Source of the DNA: DASWJZ01 sp963792885
GTDB lineage: Bacteria > Pseudomonadota > Alphaproteobacteria > Rhizobiales > Afifellaceae
DNA length: 64,000 nucleotides
Direction: 5' to 3'
Assembly (NCBI GenBank): GCA_963792885.1
Contig: CAWBXX010000002.1
Location: 186,001 to 250,000, forward strand
How positions within the stretch are numbered: the stretch's first letter is position 1; every line of letters begins with the position of its first letter. The notes under the pieces were generated by a model. The model saw only the letters and a list, made by a program, of their open reading frames with translations. It searched no databases and was not told where the DNA came from. Positions 36,302 to 45,749 of the stretch are shown one piece after another. The translations under genes were made by a program, and so were the position numbers.

Positions 36302-36528
36302 TCGCCTGGCGTACCGGCACCGAATTGATCTTCCGAAGTTGACCCATTTCGGATGCTTCGCTCAGTTGTCAGCGATGGCGCAGCGTCCGACTCGGCCTTC
36401 GAAATCGTCTTACAGTGCTTCGAAGTCAAGCGCCGAAGCGAATATTCAAGGCAGAATGCCGGCGGTTCGCGTACTCACCTGCTCCCAGCGAACGCCTGCA
36501 TCAGCTTTAGCGATAGGCAGTCGAATGT

Positions 36529-37572
36529 TCAGGCGGCGACGTCCCCGAAGATTGCTCGGAGCCTTTCGACAACAGTTTCTTCCGGTATTGCAGTCCAACT
36601 GAGGTTCGCCTTCACGGGCCACCTATCATCAGAAACCGATGGCAGCTTAACGCTCAGCGCCCTAGCCCGATCGGCGACGGCCCTCGGATTTGCGGCACGA
36701 AGACGGAATACATTGGTGCCGAATGGTGCTCGGTCGACATCCACTCCACACGCTGTGAGGCAATCGATTACCGTATGTGCCCGCTCGGCGATCAAACGCC
36801 AGCGCGCCTCCATGTCATCGAGCGCGGTATTGGCGAGGACGGCGATCGGCCACATCTGATTGAGTCCGCCGCCGAAGCGCCGGCGATCGTGAAAGAGCTC
36901 CTCGATGAGAGCAGCGGGGCCGGCAAGAACCGCACCGAAGGGGACACCGAAATACTTGTAGAGGGATACGTAGACGGTGTCGTAAGGCGCAGCGAGCGCG
37001 CGTACGGGCTTGTTGAGAAAACCGGAGGCGACATAGAGGCGTGCTCCGTCGAGATGCGTCGCAATATTCTGCTCACGAGCGAGCGCGACGATAGCGTCCT
37101 GCTCCTCAAGTGGTACCACGGAACCGAAACCGCGTCTGAGCGGCGACTCGACGACAATCGTGGCGATCCCGGCTGCGACCCGTGCCGTCGTGGCGCGAGC
37201 GATTTCCGCTTCAATCGTTTTTGCGCTGAAGCCGGAATGCGGAACCGTCACGAGTGACAGGCCGGCGAGCTCTGAGGCGCAATCCCCGGCATCGTTGGCG
37301 ATGTGCCCTTCTGACTGTACCAAGATGCGTTTGCCTCGTCCCACGGCGTGAGCGCGGAGTGCGAGAAGGTTGGCAAGCGTGCCAGTTGCGATCAGCATCG
37401 CTCGCTCCTTGCCGAGCGCCACGGCCATGCGCTCCTCGAAAGCGGCAACAGCGCCGCCGCGCGAATAGTCGTCGAGCGCTGGCGGATTCTCTTCGATCGC
37501 CTTGGTCAGCCGCAGAGCGAAGTCCGGCGGATCGATGTCCGGCGCGTCGCCCGCGAGATTGAGTATGGCCAT
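36529..37572 (-). CDS. Beta-eliminating lyase / threonine-aldolase-like PLP enzyme
   Basis: A 347-residue fold-type I PLP enzyme of the threonine aldolase family. The PLP lysine lies in the VSLYKYFGVPFG motif, the cofactor aspartate region in THLDGARLY, and the phosphate loop near ATGTLANLLALRA. It cleaves beta-hydroxy amino acids or related substrates in the family. It is the last gene of the long minus-strand operon and starts (ATG 37572) eight bases after the thioesterase stop. Specificity is not clear. Confidence 0.8.
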   Translation of the reverse strand: MAILNLAGDAPDIDPPDFALRLTKAIEENPPALDDYSRGGAVAAFEERMAVALGKERAMLIATGTLANLLALRAHAVGRGKRILVQSEGHIANDAGDCASELAGLSLVTVPHSGFSAKTIEAEIARATTARVAAGIATIVVESPLRRGFGSVVPLEEQDAIVALAREQNIATHLDGARLYVASGFLNKPVRALAAPYDTVYVSLYKYFGVPFGAVLAGPAALIEELFHDRRRFGGGLNQMWPIAVLANTALDDMEARWRLIAERAHTVIDCLTACGVDVDRAPFGTNVFRLRAANPRAVADRARALSVKLPSVSDDRWPVKANLSWTAIPEETVVERLRAIFGDVAA

Positions 37573-37580
37573 CGCGTTTC

Positions 37581-37994
37581 TCAACCTGGCTGGATGCCGA
37601 AGGTGCCGCGGCCAATGGCGACCAGCTTGCCGCTTTCGTCAGTCACCTTTACGTCGACAACGCCTATTGTGCGGCCGGCGCGAACTACCTCCGCCTCAGC
37701 TCGCAGGAGGCCGGCGGCGGGCCTCAGATAATCGACCCGCAGATTGACGGTCGGGACGAAATCTCCGACGCGGACTGAAAGCGCGTAGTCCGCGGCGATG
37801 TCGATGAAGGCAGAAATGACACCACCGTGGATCTGGCCGCCCTCGGAGCGGCCGTAGTCCGGCTTGAAGGGCAGCGCGAATACGACGCGCCCCGCCTCGG
37901 CGTCGACCTCGAGCGGCACAATCTCCAGAAAGCGCTGGAACGGCGGCCGCTTCAGCGCCGCAGTCACCGCTTCGATGTCTCCAAGTCGAATCAC
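37581..37994 (-). CDS. Hotdog-fold thioesterase (PaaI-like)
   Basis: A 137-residue hotdog protein with the PaaI/4HBT pattern GGQIHGGVISAFIDIAADYA around residue 55 and the second strand TVNLRVDYLRPAA. It would hydrolyse an acyl-CoA thioester formed by the ligase encoded in the same operon. Its ATG overlaps the ADH-like stop by four bases. Confidence 0.82.
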   Translation of the reverse strand: MIRLGDIEAVTAALKRPPFQRFLEIVPLEVDAEAGRVVFALPFKPDYGRSEGGQIHGGVISAFIDIAADYALSVRVGDFVPTVNLRVDYLRPAAGLLRAEAEVVRAGRTIGVVDVKVTDESGKLVAIGRGTFGIQPG

Positions 37995-38968
37995 GGCTCG
38001 AGGATCACCTTGCCGAATATGCTCCGCTGCTCCATCAGCTCCTCCGCATAACCCGCCTCCGACATCGGTAGCACGTGGCTGATGATCGGCGTCAGCCAGC
38101 CGTCGGCGACACCGTCGACCATCTTGCGGACACCCTCCGTCGACCAGCCGTCGCAGCCGATGATGTTGAGCTCGCGGATCCAGACATAGCGGATGTCGGT
38201 CACCGCCTCGTAGCCGGCGGTCGCGCCGCAGGTGACGAGCCGCCCGTCCTTGCGCAGCGTCCTGAGCGACGGCGCCCAGGTGTCACCTCCCGTGAAGTTG
38301 ACGACGAGATCGACACCGCGCTTGCCGGAAATGCGCCAGGCGGCAGCGCTGAAATCCTCGGCGCGATAATCGATCACGTGATCGGCGCCGAGCTCCCTCA
38401 GCTTCTCCGCCTTGTCGCCGCCGCCGGCGGCTGCGATCACCGTCGCACCGACATGCTTGGCGATCTGGACACAGGCATTGCCGACGCCGCCGCTCGCTCC
38501 GAGCACGAGCACGAGCTCGCCGGCCTTCACCTTGCCGCGCACCTCAAGCATGCGCTCGGCCGTGCCGTAGGCGACCGGCAGACAAGCCGCCTGGCGGAAA
38601 GAGACGGAGTCGGGGAGCTTGATGACGTGGCTTGCGGGGGCGACGGCATATTCGGCCATGCCGCCCTGGATCTGCTCGCCCATCATGCCGGCCGGCGTCG
38701 ATGGATTGAGCACGACGCGATCGCCGATGGAGAAGCCGCGCACGGATTCGCCCAAGCCGGCGACTTCGCCGGCAATGTCGCCGCCCGAGATGAAGGGCAT
38801 CGGCACCGGCATGCCGGGCATGCCGCGGCGCACGAAGATGTCGAGATGGTTCAGTCCGCAGGCCCGCACGCAGACGAGCACCTGGTCGGCGCCGGGGACT
38901 GGATCAGGCCAGTCGCGCCAGACGATGTTCTCCGCGCCGCCCTGCGTCTCGATGACCGCCGCCTTCAA
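37991..38968 (-). CDS. Medium-chain quinone/enoyl reductase-like oxidoreductase
   Basis: A 325-residue medium-chain dehydrogenase of the zinc-type or quinone-reductase branch. It shows GLNHLDIFVRRGMPG, the nucleotide-fold motif LGASGGVGNACVQIAK near residue 145 and no evident structural zinc cysteine cluster, which favours the quinone/enoyl-reductase side. TTG at 38968 is the start, giving the usual MKAAVIE N-terminus and overlapping the preceding stop by four bases (TTGA). It probably reduces or oxidises an intermediate of this operon's acyl pathway. Confidence 0.8.
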   Translation of the reverse strand: MKAAVIETQGGAENIVWRDWPDPVPGADQVLVCVRACGLNHLDIFVRRGMPGMPVPMPFISGGDIAGEVAGLGESVRGFSIGDRVVLNPSTPAGMMGEQIQGGMAEYAVAPASHVIKLPDSVSFRQAACLPVAYGTAERMLEVRGKVKAGELVLVLGASGGVGNACVQIAKHVGATVIAAAGGGDKAEKLRELGADHVIDYRAEDFSAAAWRISGKRGVDLVVNFTGGDTWAPSLRTLRKDGRLVTCGATAGYEAVTDIRYVWIRELNIIGCDGWSTEGVRKMVDGVADGWLTPIISHVLPMSEAGYAEELMEQRSIFGKVILEP

Positions 38969-39832
38969 CGGATCGTCTCCATTTCTCGCTCGTGGACGAA
39001 ATCGACGAACGCGCCGGCTGCGTCGGCAGGGGCGATATGCACGCTCCTATCGTCCTCCACGAACGGGACGCCGCCGGCGTTCAAGACGCTAGCCGTCTCC
39101 GCGAGGTCTGCGACCGCGAAGGAAACGGCGATCACTTTCGGCACCGGTTCGGGCCACCCTGCGCCGGGATCGCGGGCCATAGCGTCCGCCGCGGCAACGA
39201 CGTGGAGCCGTCCCGGCGACAGTGCGAAGCCGCGGCCGTCCGGCTCTCCGAGGACAGGTATCAGCCGCGCGATCGTCGCCGCGGCGTCGTCGCTGACAAC
39301 GGTTACCGACCTCAGCGCCGTGACGCCGTTCGGATGGGTGAGCAGCTGCGGCTGCCACAGAACGTCCGGCGTCTGCTGCTCGATGATGATGAAGTCAGCT
39401 TCCGGATAGAGCGTCTGGTCAAGATATGCGATGGCGAAGCGGCCGAGCTTCGTGCCGTCGCCGTACCGGTACATCACGGCCGACGAAGATCGGCGCGGCG
39501 ACGCCCGGCACGCCCTTCGCCTGCAACTCGGCGCTGGCCGCACACGCGTCCTGCGTGCCGAGGGCGATCAGATGCAGGCCGGCATAGCGCGCGAGCCGGC
39601 GCGCGACGTTGTCGTGCGGCAGCGTTGGATCGGTGATGCCGAGGATCTCGAAATAGCCCTTTGCAAACATCGCGCAGTAATTGCCCGTTCCCCACGGGCC
39701 AACCTCGCCGGAGGGAAGCGCGCCCTTGTGCGAGCTCTTCGGCGTCAGCCGAAACCCGAGCTTTCGATAGGCGGCGGCGGCGCCATCGAGATCGGGAACG
39801 ACGAGCGCGACATGGTCGAGCGCGAAGCTCAT
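38965..39832 (-). CDS. VOC-family (glyoxalase-like) protein (one frame break)
   Basis: About 288 residues after removing an apparent extra C near 39479. The N-terminal half opens with ALDHVALVVPDLDGAAAAYRKLG and a typical VOC beta-alpha-beta unit; the C-terminal half contains a second unit (LRSVTVVSDDAAATIARLI). The two-unit arrangement resembles the Glyoxalase_3-like group. Metal-dependent isomerisation, hydrolysis or dioxygenation are all possible. ATG overlaps the ligase stop by four bases. Confidence 0.75.
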
Positions 39833-41415
39833 GCGCTCGCACCCGCCTTGGCTTTGGCCCCGAAGCGCGCCTCCAGATCGCGCTCCACGACTGCGCGGTC
39901 GTTCTTGCCGGCGCCGTTCAACGGGATGGCATCCACGATGACGATCTGCCGCGGGTGGGCGTACGCCGGGCCGTTTTCCAGGCAATGCCGCTTCAGCGCC
40001 TCGGCCTCGGCGGCGCCGGGCTTTGTCAGCATCACCAACGCTGCAGGCACTGCGCCCTTGATCGCGTGGCTGATCGGTACGACGCAGGCGTCGACAACGG
40101 CGGGATGCGCGAGCAGCAAATTCTCGACCTCTTTCGGATAGACGTTCTCGCCGCCGCAATTGAACATGTCGTCGGTGCGGCCGCGGAAGAAGAAAAAGCC
40201 TCCCGCGTCCTTGCTGAAGAGATCGCCGGTCTTGAGCCACCCGTCGACCAGACGCTCGGCGTTGACCTTGGGCAGGTTGTAATAGCCGGGCGTGACGCCC
40301 GGGTTCTTCACCCAGAGCTCGCCGTGTGACGGATCCTCCTTTCCGTCGGCGCCGACGAGCTTCACCTCGCCCTCCGGCCAAGCGACGCCGCAGCTTCCGA
40401 AAGGCACGCGGCGGCCGTCCAGCGGCGGGCCGATCATCACCGGCCCGCCTTCGGTCAGCCCGTAGCTCTCCCCGACCTTGACGCCGAAGGCCGTCTCGAT
40501 CTGCTCCATCAGCTCCTCGGCGACCGGAGCGGAGCCGATCGACAATTCCTTCAGCGCCGAGAAGTCGAGGCTCTCGATCAGGTCGCGGTGCTTGAGAAGC
40601 ATCGAGAAGACAGCCGGCACGCCGCCCGCCTTGGTGATCTTGTAGTCCGACAGCACCTGCAGGAACCGACGCGGCTCGAAGCCTGGCAAGATCACGACGC
40701 TACCGCCGCAGTGAAGCTTCGGTTTGATGGCGCCGGCCATGGCGTTCTTGTGATAGAGCGGAACCGCGACGAGCGCCCTCGCCTCCGGCCCCTGCGGCCA
40801 ATATTTCTGGACGCAACGTATCCACCAGAGCTGGCCGGCGTGCGTGAGCACGACGCCCTTCGGCTTGCCGGTCGAGCCCGACGTGTAGGGCTGGAACGAG
40901 GGATGGTCGTCGGCAATCCGCGGCGGCGCGAACGGCAGCCCCGCCGCAGCGATGACGCGGTCGTAGTTCTCCCAACCGGCGGGCGGTGCGTCGAGCGCGA
41001 GGCGGACCGGCAGGCCCTCGTTGTCCACGACGCCGACGATCGCCTGATTGATCGCCGGATCGACCACCGCACCGCGGCAGCCCGCGTCGCGCACCGTGTA
41101 TTCCAGGATGTCGGCGCCGAGCTTGGTGTTGAGCGGCACCGGGACGACGCCGGCGCGCATCGCGCCGTACATGATCTCGACGAACTCGAAGCGGTTGCCG
41201 ACGGCGAGCGCCATTCGGTCGCCGGGAGCAAGGCCGCGTGCGGAAAGCGCGGAGGCGACCCGGTCGAGCCGCTCTTCCAGCATGCGGTAGGTGACGACGG
41301 CCTCCGGTGTGCGCGAGAGGTCGATCATCGCGACGTTGTCGGGATAACGCTCGGCCGCGTCGTGCGACCAGTAGCCGAGATTGTTGAAGCGCGGATGGTC
41401 GGCGGCGAGGATCAT
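39829..41415 (-). CDS. AMP-forming acyl-CoA ligase
   Basis: A 528-residue ANL-superfamily ligase. Motifs: P-loop YTSGSTGKPKGVVLTH, GSAPVAEEL, SYGLTEGGP, the WLKTGDLF hinge region and the C-terminal NGAGKNDR catalytic lysine. It activates a carboxylic acid to its CoA ester, probably the acid generated by the hydrolases of this operon. It overlaps both neighbours by four bases (ATGA), so is translationally coupled. Confidence 0.88.
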   Translation of the reverse strand: MILAADHPRFNNLGYWSHDAAERYPDNVAMIDLSRTPEAVVTYRMLEERLDRVASALSARGLAPGDRMALAVGNRFEFVEIMYGAMRAGVVPVPLNTKLGADILEYTVRDAGCRGAVVDPAINQAIVGVVDNEGLPVRLALDAPPAGWENYDRVIAAAGLPFAPPRIADDHPSFQPYTSGSTGKPKGVVLTHAGQLWWIRCVQKYWPQGPEARALVAVPLYHKNAMAGAIKPKLHCGGSVVILPGFEPRRFLQVLSDYKITKAGGVPAVFSMLLKHRDLIESLDFSALKELSIGSAPVAEELMEQIETAFGVKVGESYGLTEGGPVMIGPPLDGRRVPFGSCGVAWPEGEVKLVGADGKEDPSHGELWVKNPGVTPGYYNLPKVNAERLVDGWLKTGDLFSKDAGGFFFFRGRTDDMFNCGGENVYPKEVENLLLAHPAVVDACVVPISHAIKGAVPAALVMLTKPGAAEAEALKRHCLENGPAYAHPRQIVIVDAIPLNGAGKNDRAVVERDLEARFGAKAKAGASA

Positions 41416-42932
41416 GCGGCGTGCTCATGGTGCGATCGCAGTCGGCGCGCGGCGTTGCGCCCGGCGATGCCGCCGCCGACGAAGCATTCGGCGAGGTTGC
41501 CGCCCGAGAGATAAACGTGGCCGAAGGCGCTGCCGCATTCGCCGGCGGCGTAGAGCCCGGGGATCGGGGCACCGAAGGGATCGAGCACGCGCTGCTCGGC
41601 GTCATGCACCGGCCCGCCTTGGGTGTTCGAGACAATCGGTCTGACCTCCGCCGCGTAGAAGGGCGGAACGGCGAGCGGATGAAGCGAACCGGACGGCCGA
41701 CCGAAATCCTCATCGTGGCCATCGACGCAAAGCCCGTTCCAGCGCCGAAGCGTACTGGCGAGCTCCCGCGCATCGACGCCGATCTTCGCCGCAAGCGCCC
41801 GAACCGACGGTGCATAGCGGATCGTGCCGCCTGCGATCTCCTTACGATTGTCGGCGCTCCATTCGTAGTCGGCGTCGGGATCGTTCCGCGTCGGTTTGCC
41901 GAGCGGATAGCGCGTCAACCCTTCCGCGTCGGTGAGGAGAAAGACCGGACGGTGAGCGTGGTCCTGCCTCACCGGATCGAAGGCGGCGAAGGGGCGCCAG
42001 CCCGTATCCTGCATGTAGGGCTCGTATTCGTTCATGAAGCGCCGGCCGCGCCGGTCGACGAGGATCCACGTCATCCCCGGCACGTCGCCGCCGTCGCCCG
42101 GCCGCCAGTCGGGCAGGCGCTTGACGCGGACGCCGTAGGGATAGGCTGGGTCGGGGGAAGGAAAGCCGTAGGCGCCGTGATAGTGCCACATGTGCCAGAG
42201 ATCGGCGCCGACCGCCTGCGCCATGCGGATACCGTCGCCGGTATTGTGACGGTAGGCGGCGTTCAGCGCCGGACCGCCCGGCCAGTATTGCGCCTGCATA
42301 TTCGTGTCGGCTTCGAAGCCGCCGCAGGCGAGGACGATCCCGGCGCGCGCCGCGATCCGCTCGCCGTTCTCGAGGAGCACTGCGTCGACATCATTGCTGC
42401 CGCGCTCGAGCCGCGAGGCCCCGCGGCCCGTTGCCACAGTGATCCGCTCGCGCCGCGCCGCGACCGCTTCGGCGAGCAGCTTGAAGAGCCGCATGCCGGC
42501 GGGCGAGCCGCGCACATGCGAGAAGGCCGTCGGATCGAAGCCCGGAACGTCCTCGACCGTGACGAAGCCGAACGTGTCGAAGCCCGGCAGCGGGTAATTG
42601 CCGCCGGCTCTCCGCTGCGCAACCGTCGCGCCGTGCTTCTTCGCGAGCATCTCGATCTCGGCCGGAAGCGCAACCATGCCCTCCGCCAGACGGCGCAGGA
42701 CCGGCTCCGGCGTCTTGCCGCCACACGTCGCGTCGAGATAGGCGAAAGCCGCGTCGGCGTCGTCGGCGACCCTGAGTCCGCCCGCCGAGCAGACGGAGAT
42801 CCCGCCCGGCTGCGGTGCCTTCTCGATGAGAAGGACACGCGCGCCGGCGTCGGCGGCAGCGATCGCCGCGGCCCCGCCGGCAAAGCCGAAGCCGATGACA
42901 ACGACGTCGGTGGTTTTCGCCACGCTCGCCAT
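41412..42932 (-). CDS. FAD-dependent dehydrogenase (fumarate-reductase/tricarballylate type)
   Basis: A 506-residue flavoprotein of the FAD_binding_2 family, with VVVIGFGFAGGAAAIAAADAG at the N-terminus, the ACGGFEAD motif and the C-terminal PGLYAAGECGS plus YLSGGNLAECFVGG. Related proteins include tricarballylate dehydrogenase, 3-ketosteroid dehydrogenases and urocanate reductase. It is soluble here with no heme motif or signal peptide. The ATG at 42932 overlaps the creatininase stop by one base; a GTG three bases earlier is possible. Confidence 0.82.
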   Translation of the reverse strand: MASVAKTTDVVVIGFGFAGGAAAIAAADAGARVLLIEKAPQPGGISVCSAGGLRVADDADAAFAYLDATCGGKTPEPVLRRLAEGMVALPAEIEMLAKKHGATVAQRRAGGNYPLPGFDTFGFVTVEDVPGFDPTAFSHVRGSPAGMRLFKLLAEAVAARRERITVATGRGASRLERGSNDVDAVLLENGERIAARAGIVLACGGFEADTNMQAQYWPGGPALNAAYRHNTGDGIRMAQAVGADLWHMWHYHGAYGFPSPDPAYPYGVRVKRLPDWRPGDGGDVPGMTWILVDRRGRRFMNEYEPYMQDTGWRPFAAFDPVRQDHAHRPVFLLTDAEGLTRYPLGKPTRNDPDADYEWSADNRKEIAGGTIRYAPSVRALAAKIGVDARELASTLRRWNGLCVDGHDEDFGRPSGSLHPLAVPPFYAAEVRPIVSNTQGGPVHDAEQRVLDPFGAPIPGLYAAGECGSAFGHVYLSGGNLAECFVGGGIAGRNAARRLRSHHEHAA

Positions 42933-43696
42933 CACTCGCTCATCGCCTCCGGGAACAGCGTCCTCAGCCCGTCGACGAGATCGCGGATGCTGGCGTCGAG
43001 CATGGCGCGACCCTTCTCCGCCGTCGCGAGCGTCGGATCACCGCGCGCGCCACGGACGCTGTAGTCGGGGCCGGACGCGGCATCGCCGCTGAAGACCGTC
43101 GGCGCGTAGTAGACGGTCTTCGGCAGCGCGCCGGTGTTGCCGTAGTCCGCGACGGCGCGATCGAGCCGCACCACCGACGCGTCGATCGCCATGATGATGG
43201 AGGTCTCATGCTCGTCGGCATGCCCGCCGGAGGACTGCTGCATCAAGTGATCGGTGTCCTTGCCGAGCCTTCGGATGTCGGCAACCTGGACGCGGATACC
43301 GGTCTCTTCATAGAGCTCGCGCAGCGCGACGTGGACCACGGGCTCCGTGGAGACGCCGGTGTTGATCACCGCGATCCGGCTCGCGCCTTGCGCGATGAAG
43401 CCTGAGAGGATGTCTCGCAGCAGCGCTGAGAAGGTCTCGGGCGATACGTGCTGGCTGCCCGGATAGTGGCGGAAAGCCGGATAATAGCCGAAGCCGATCA
43501 CCGGTGCGATGACGACCGGCAGCGCGTCCGCGACGCCGCGAGAGAGCGCCTCCGCCAGCATGTAGTCCGTCTTCAGCGGCAAGTGATAGCCATGCTCCTT
43601 CGCAGCCGCGCCGATCGGTACGACGATGACGCGCCCGGCATCTATCCAGGCCTTCGCCTCCGGCCAGGTCAGGTCTCCAAGATAGACACCGCGCAT
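42932..43696 (-). CDS. Creatininase-family amidohydrolase
   Basis: A 254-residue metal-dependent amidohydrolase. The family's zinc-ligand motif appears as IGAAAKEHGYHLPLKTD near residues 28-45 (Glu, His, Asp), with further ligands in HADEHETS near residue 170. Creatininase relatives cleave cyclic or linear amides (creatinine, formamides, N-acyl amines). In this operon with a dipeptide-type importer it may open an imported lactam or amide. Starts 11 bases after the alpha/beta hydrolase stop, behind AAGGAGG. Confidence 0.85.
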   Translation of the reverse strand: MRGVYLGDLTWPEAKAWIDAGRVIVVPIGAAAKEHGYHLPLKTDYMLAEALSRGVADALPVVIAPVIGFGYYPAFRHYPGSQHVSPETFSALLRDILSGFIAQGASRIAVINTGVSTEPVVHVALRELYEETGIRVQVADIRRLGKDTDHLMQQSSGGHADEHETSIIMAIDASVVRLDRAVADYGNTGALPKTVYYAPTVFSGDAASGPDYSVRGARGDPTLATAEKGRAMLDASIRDLVDGLRTLFPEAMSE

Positions 43697-43707
43697 CGCC
43701 GCCTCCT

Positions 43708-44786
43708 TCAGAGCCAGCGCTCGAGAAAGGCGCGCACGCGCGGACCCCAGATAACGATACCACCACGGAAGAGCAGATGGCCCTCCATGTGCGTGGTACC
43801 GAAGCCTGGGAAGACGTGCGATTCGAACACCTTGCCGGTGCCTTCGAGCGCCGCGGTGATTTCGAGGGTCGGGCGGACGCTGAAGTCGTTCGCCGCCTGC
43901 AGGAAGCAGGCAGGAGTACGAGCCGATGTGCTGCGTTGGTCATCAAGGCGCGAAGTCCGGGCGTCCGATCCCAGTTCATCGCTGCACCAGCGAAATCCAC
44001 CGAGCAGCGGAAGCGGTCGGACTTCGATGCGGCGAGCAGCGTCACCACTCCTCCGAACGACGAACCCATGACGCCGACATGATCGGCGTCGATCTCCGGC
44101 AGGCCAGCCAGGAAGTCGCCGGCGGCGACCACATCGTTGCTCTCGCCGTCGAGACGTAGCGCAAGCGCGTCGTCATACTCCTTCGTGCCGAAAGGCGCGG
44201 AGACCTCCTGCCGCCAGGGCGTCCCCGGCGAATTGCCGTAGCCACGCCGATTAGGCATCAAGCTGGCGACGCCCCACGAGGCGAGCAGCGCGGCAATGCC
44301 GGGCGCTGAGACCTCCTGCGAGCCTTGTTCGATAGAGCTGCCGTGATTGATCACCATCGCCGGGAACGGCCCCTCGCCCGGCGGCAGAAAGAGAAAGCCG
44401 GCGAGATCGAGGCCGGCGCTCTTGAATGTGACTTCCCGCGGCACAAGCGAGTGGCCGTCGATGTCGCGCGCGGCCAGCCTGCCAACCGGCGCCTCGTCGT
44501 GCTCCAAGACGCAGCGGCGGAAATCGCGGATGACATCGCGCATGCGCTTGCGAACGCCCTTGAACTCGGCGCTCGCGTCGCGCGCCGCGAGATCTGTCGC
44601 GCGCGCGTCCTTGCCAGAGAAACGGCATTCCCATTGCACCGTCTCTTCGTCGCCTTCGCTGCCGATGAAGATGCGCCCCGCCGGAAGGCCGAGGGCGAGG
44701 CGGATCGCGCATGCCTCGCGGCGAAGGGCGAGTACGTCGGGGACCCTCCCCTCCTGCGGCCAGTAGACGGTGCGTTCGGTCAGCAC
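43708..44786 (-). CDS. Alpha/beta hydrolase with N-terminal ferredoxin-like domain (one frame break)
   Basis: About 359 residues once one missing base near 43915 is restored. Residues about 1-95 look like a dimeric alpha+beta-barrel (ABM/Dabb-like) unit: YWPQEGRVPDVLALRREACA and TVQWECRFSGKDARATD. The rest is a dienelactone-hydrolase-type alpha/beta hydrolase: oxyanion region VINHGSS, nucleophile GSSFGG (Ser), and after the break LQAANDFSVRPTLE (Asp region) and GTTHMEGH (His). The fusion of these two folds is unusual. It is upstream of creatininase in the same operon, downstream of the ABC ATPases. Confidence 0.72.
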
Positions 44787-44801
44787 GTTCTTCCTCCCCG
44801 A

Positions 44802-45749
44802 TCAGCCCGGATGGTGGCAAGCGACTTGCCGCGATGTTCCGGCCGGCGAGAGCGGCGGTCGGACGGCGTGGCAGATTTCAGTGGCGCGCGGGCAGCGCTG
44901 GTGGAACGCGCAGCCCGACGGCGGATCGAGCGGGCTCGGTATCTCGCCTTCCAGGATGCGGCGCCTGCCGCGGCTTTTCGGATCGGGTTCCGGCACGGCG
45001 CCGATCAGCGCCTGCGTATAAGGATGGGCCGGTGAGCCGAAGAGTTCCGCCTCGCTCGCCAGCTCGACGATGCGGCCGAGATACATCACCGCCACGCGAT
45101 GGCTGATGTGCCGGACCACCCCGAGATTGTGCGAGATGAAGACGAGCGTCAGCGCGAAGTCCCGCTGGATGCCGGCTAGCAGGTTCAGGATCTGCGCCTG
45201 CACGGAGACGTCGAGCGCCGAGACCGCCTCGTCGCAAACGATCAGCTTGGGGCGCACCGCAAGCGCACGCGCGATGCCGATCCGCTGACGCTGACCGCCG
45301 GAAAAGGCATGCGGATAGCGGCTCCCTGCGTCGCGTGGCAGCCGGACAACGTCGAGCGTCTCGGCGACCCGCTCGACGATCTCCGAGCGCCGCAGGCCGA
45401 GCGCGCGCAGCGGCTCCCCAACGATGTCGACAACGCGCATGCGCGGATTGAGGGAGGAATACGGGTCCTGGAAAACGACTTGAATGTCGCGGCGGAGCGG
45501 ACGCATCTGGCGGGTCGTCAGGCCGGTGATGTCGCGCCCGTTGAAGACGATGCGGCCGGCCTTCGGCGTCAACAGGCGCAGCATGAGGCGGCCGAGGGTC
45601 GTCTTGCCGCAGCCGCTCTCGCCGACGATGCCGAGCGTCTTGCCGCTTTCCACCGCGAGGTCCACGTCGGCGACGGCCTGCAGCCGCCTCCCCTTGCCGG
45701 CGGGAAATTCCATCGACAGCCCTTCCACCGAAAGGATCGGCGCGCTCAC
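44802..45749 (-). CDS. oppF: Dipeptide/oligopeptide ABC ATPase (OppF-like)
   Basis: A 315-residue ATPase with Walker A GESGCGKTTLG, signature FSGGQRQRIG, Walker B LIVCDEAVSALD and the C-terminal cysteine-containing CAFHQRCPRA motif of the Opp/Dpp family. The GTG start overlaps the oppD-like stop (GTGA). With the other four opp-type genes it forms a complete importer for peptides, amides or other small solutes. Confidence 0.88.
   Translation of the reverse strand: MSAPILSVEGLSMEFPAGKGRRLQAVADVDLAVESGKTLGIVGESGCGKTTLGRLMLRLLTPKAGRIVFNGRDITGLTTRQMRPLRRDIQVVFQDPYSSLNPRMRVVDIVGEPLRALGLRRSEIVERVAETLDVVRLPRDAGSRYPHAFSGGQRQRIGIARALAVRPKLIVCDEAVSALDVSVQAQILNLLAGIQRDFALTLVFISHNLGVVRHISHRVAVMYLGRIVELASEAELFGSPAHPYTQALIGAVPEPDPKSRGRRRILEGEIPSPLDPPSGCAFHQRCPRATEICHAVRPPLSPAGTSRQVACHHPG

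Noticed and set aside
36302..36528. Possible small genes after mgdD
   Set aside because: The open frames here are short, lack a ribosome-binding site and show no recognisable similarity.
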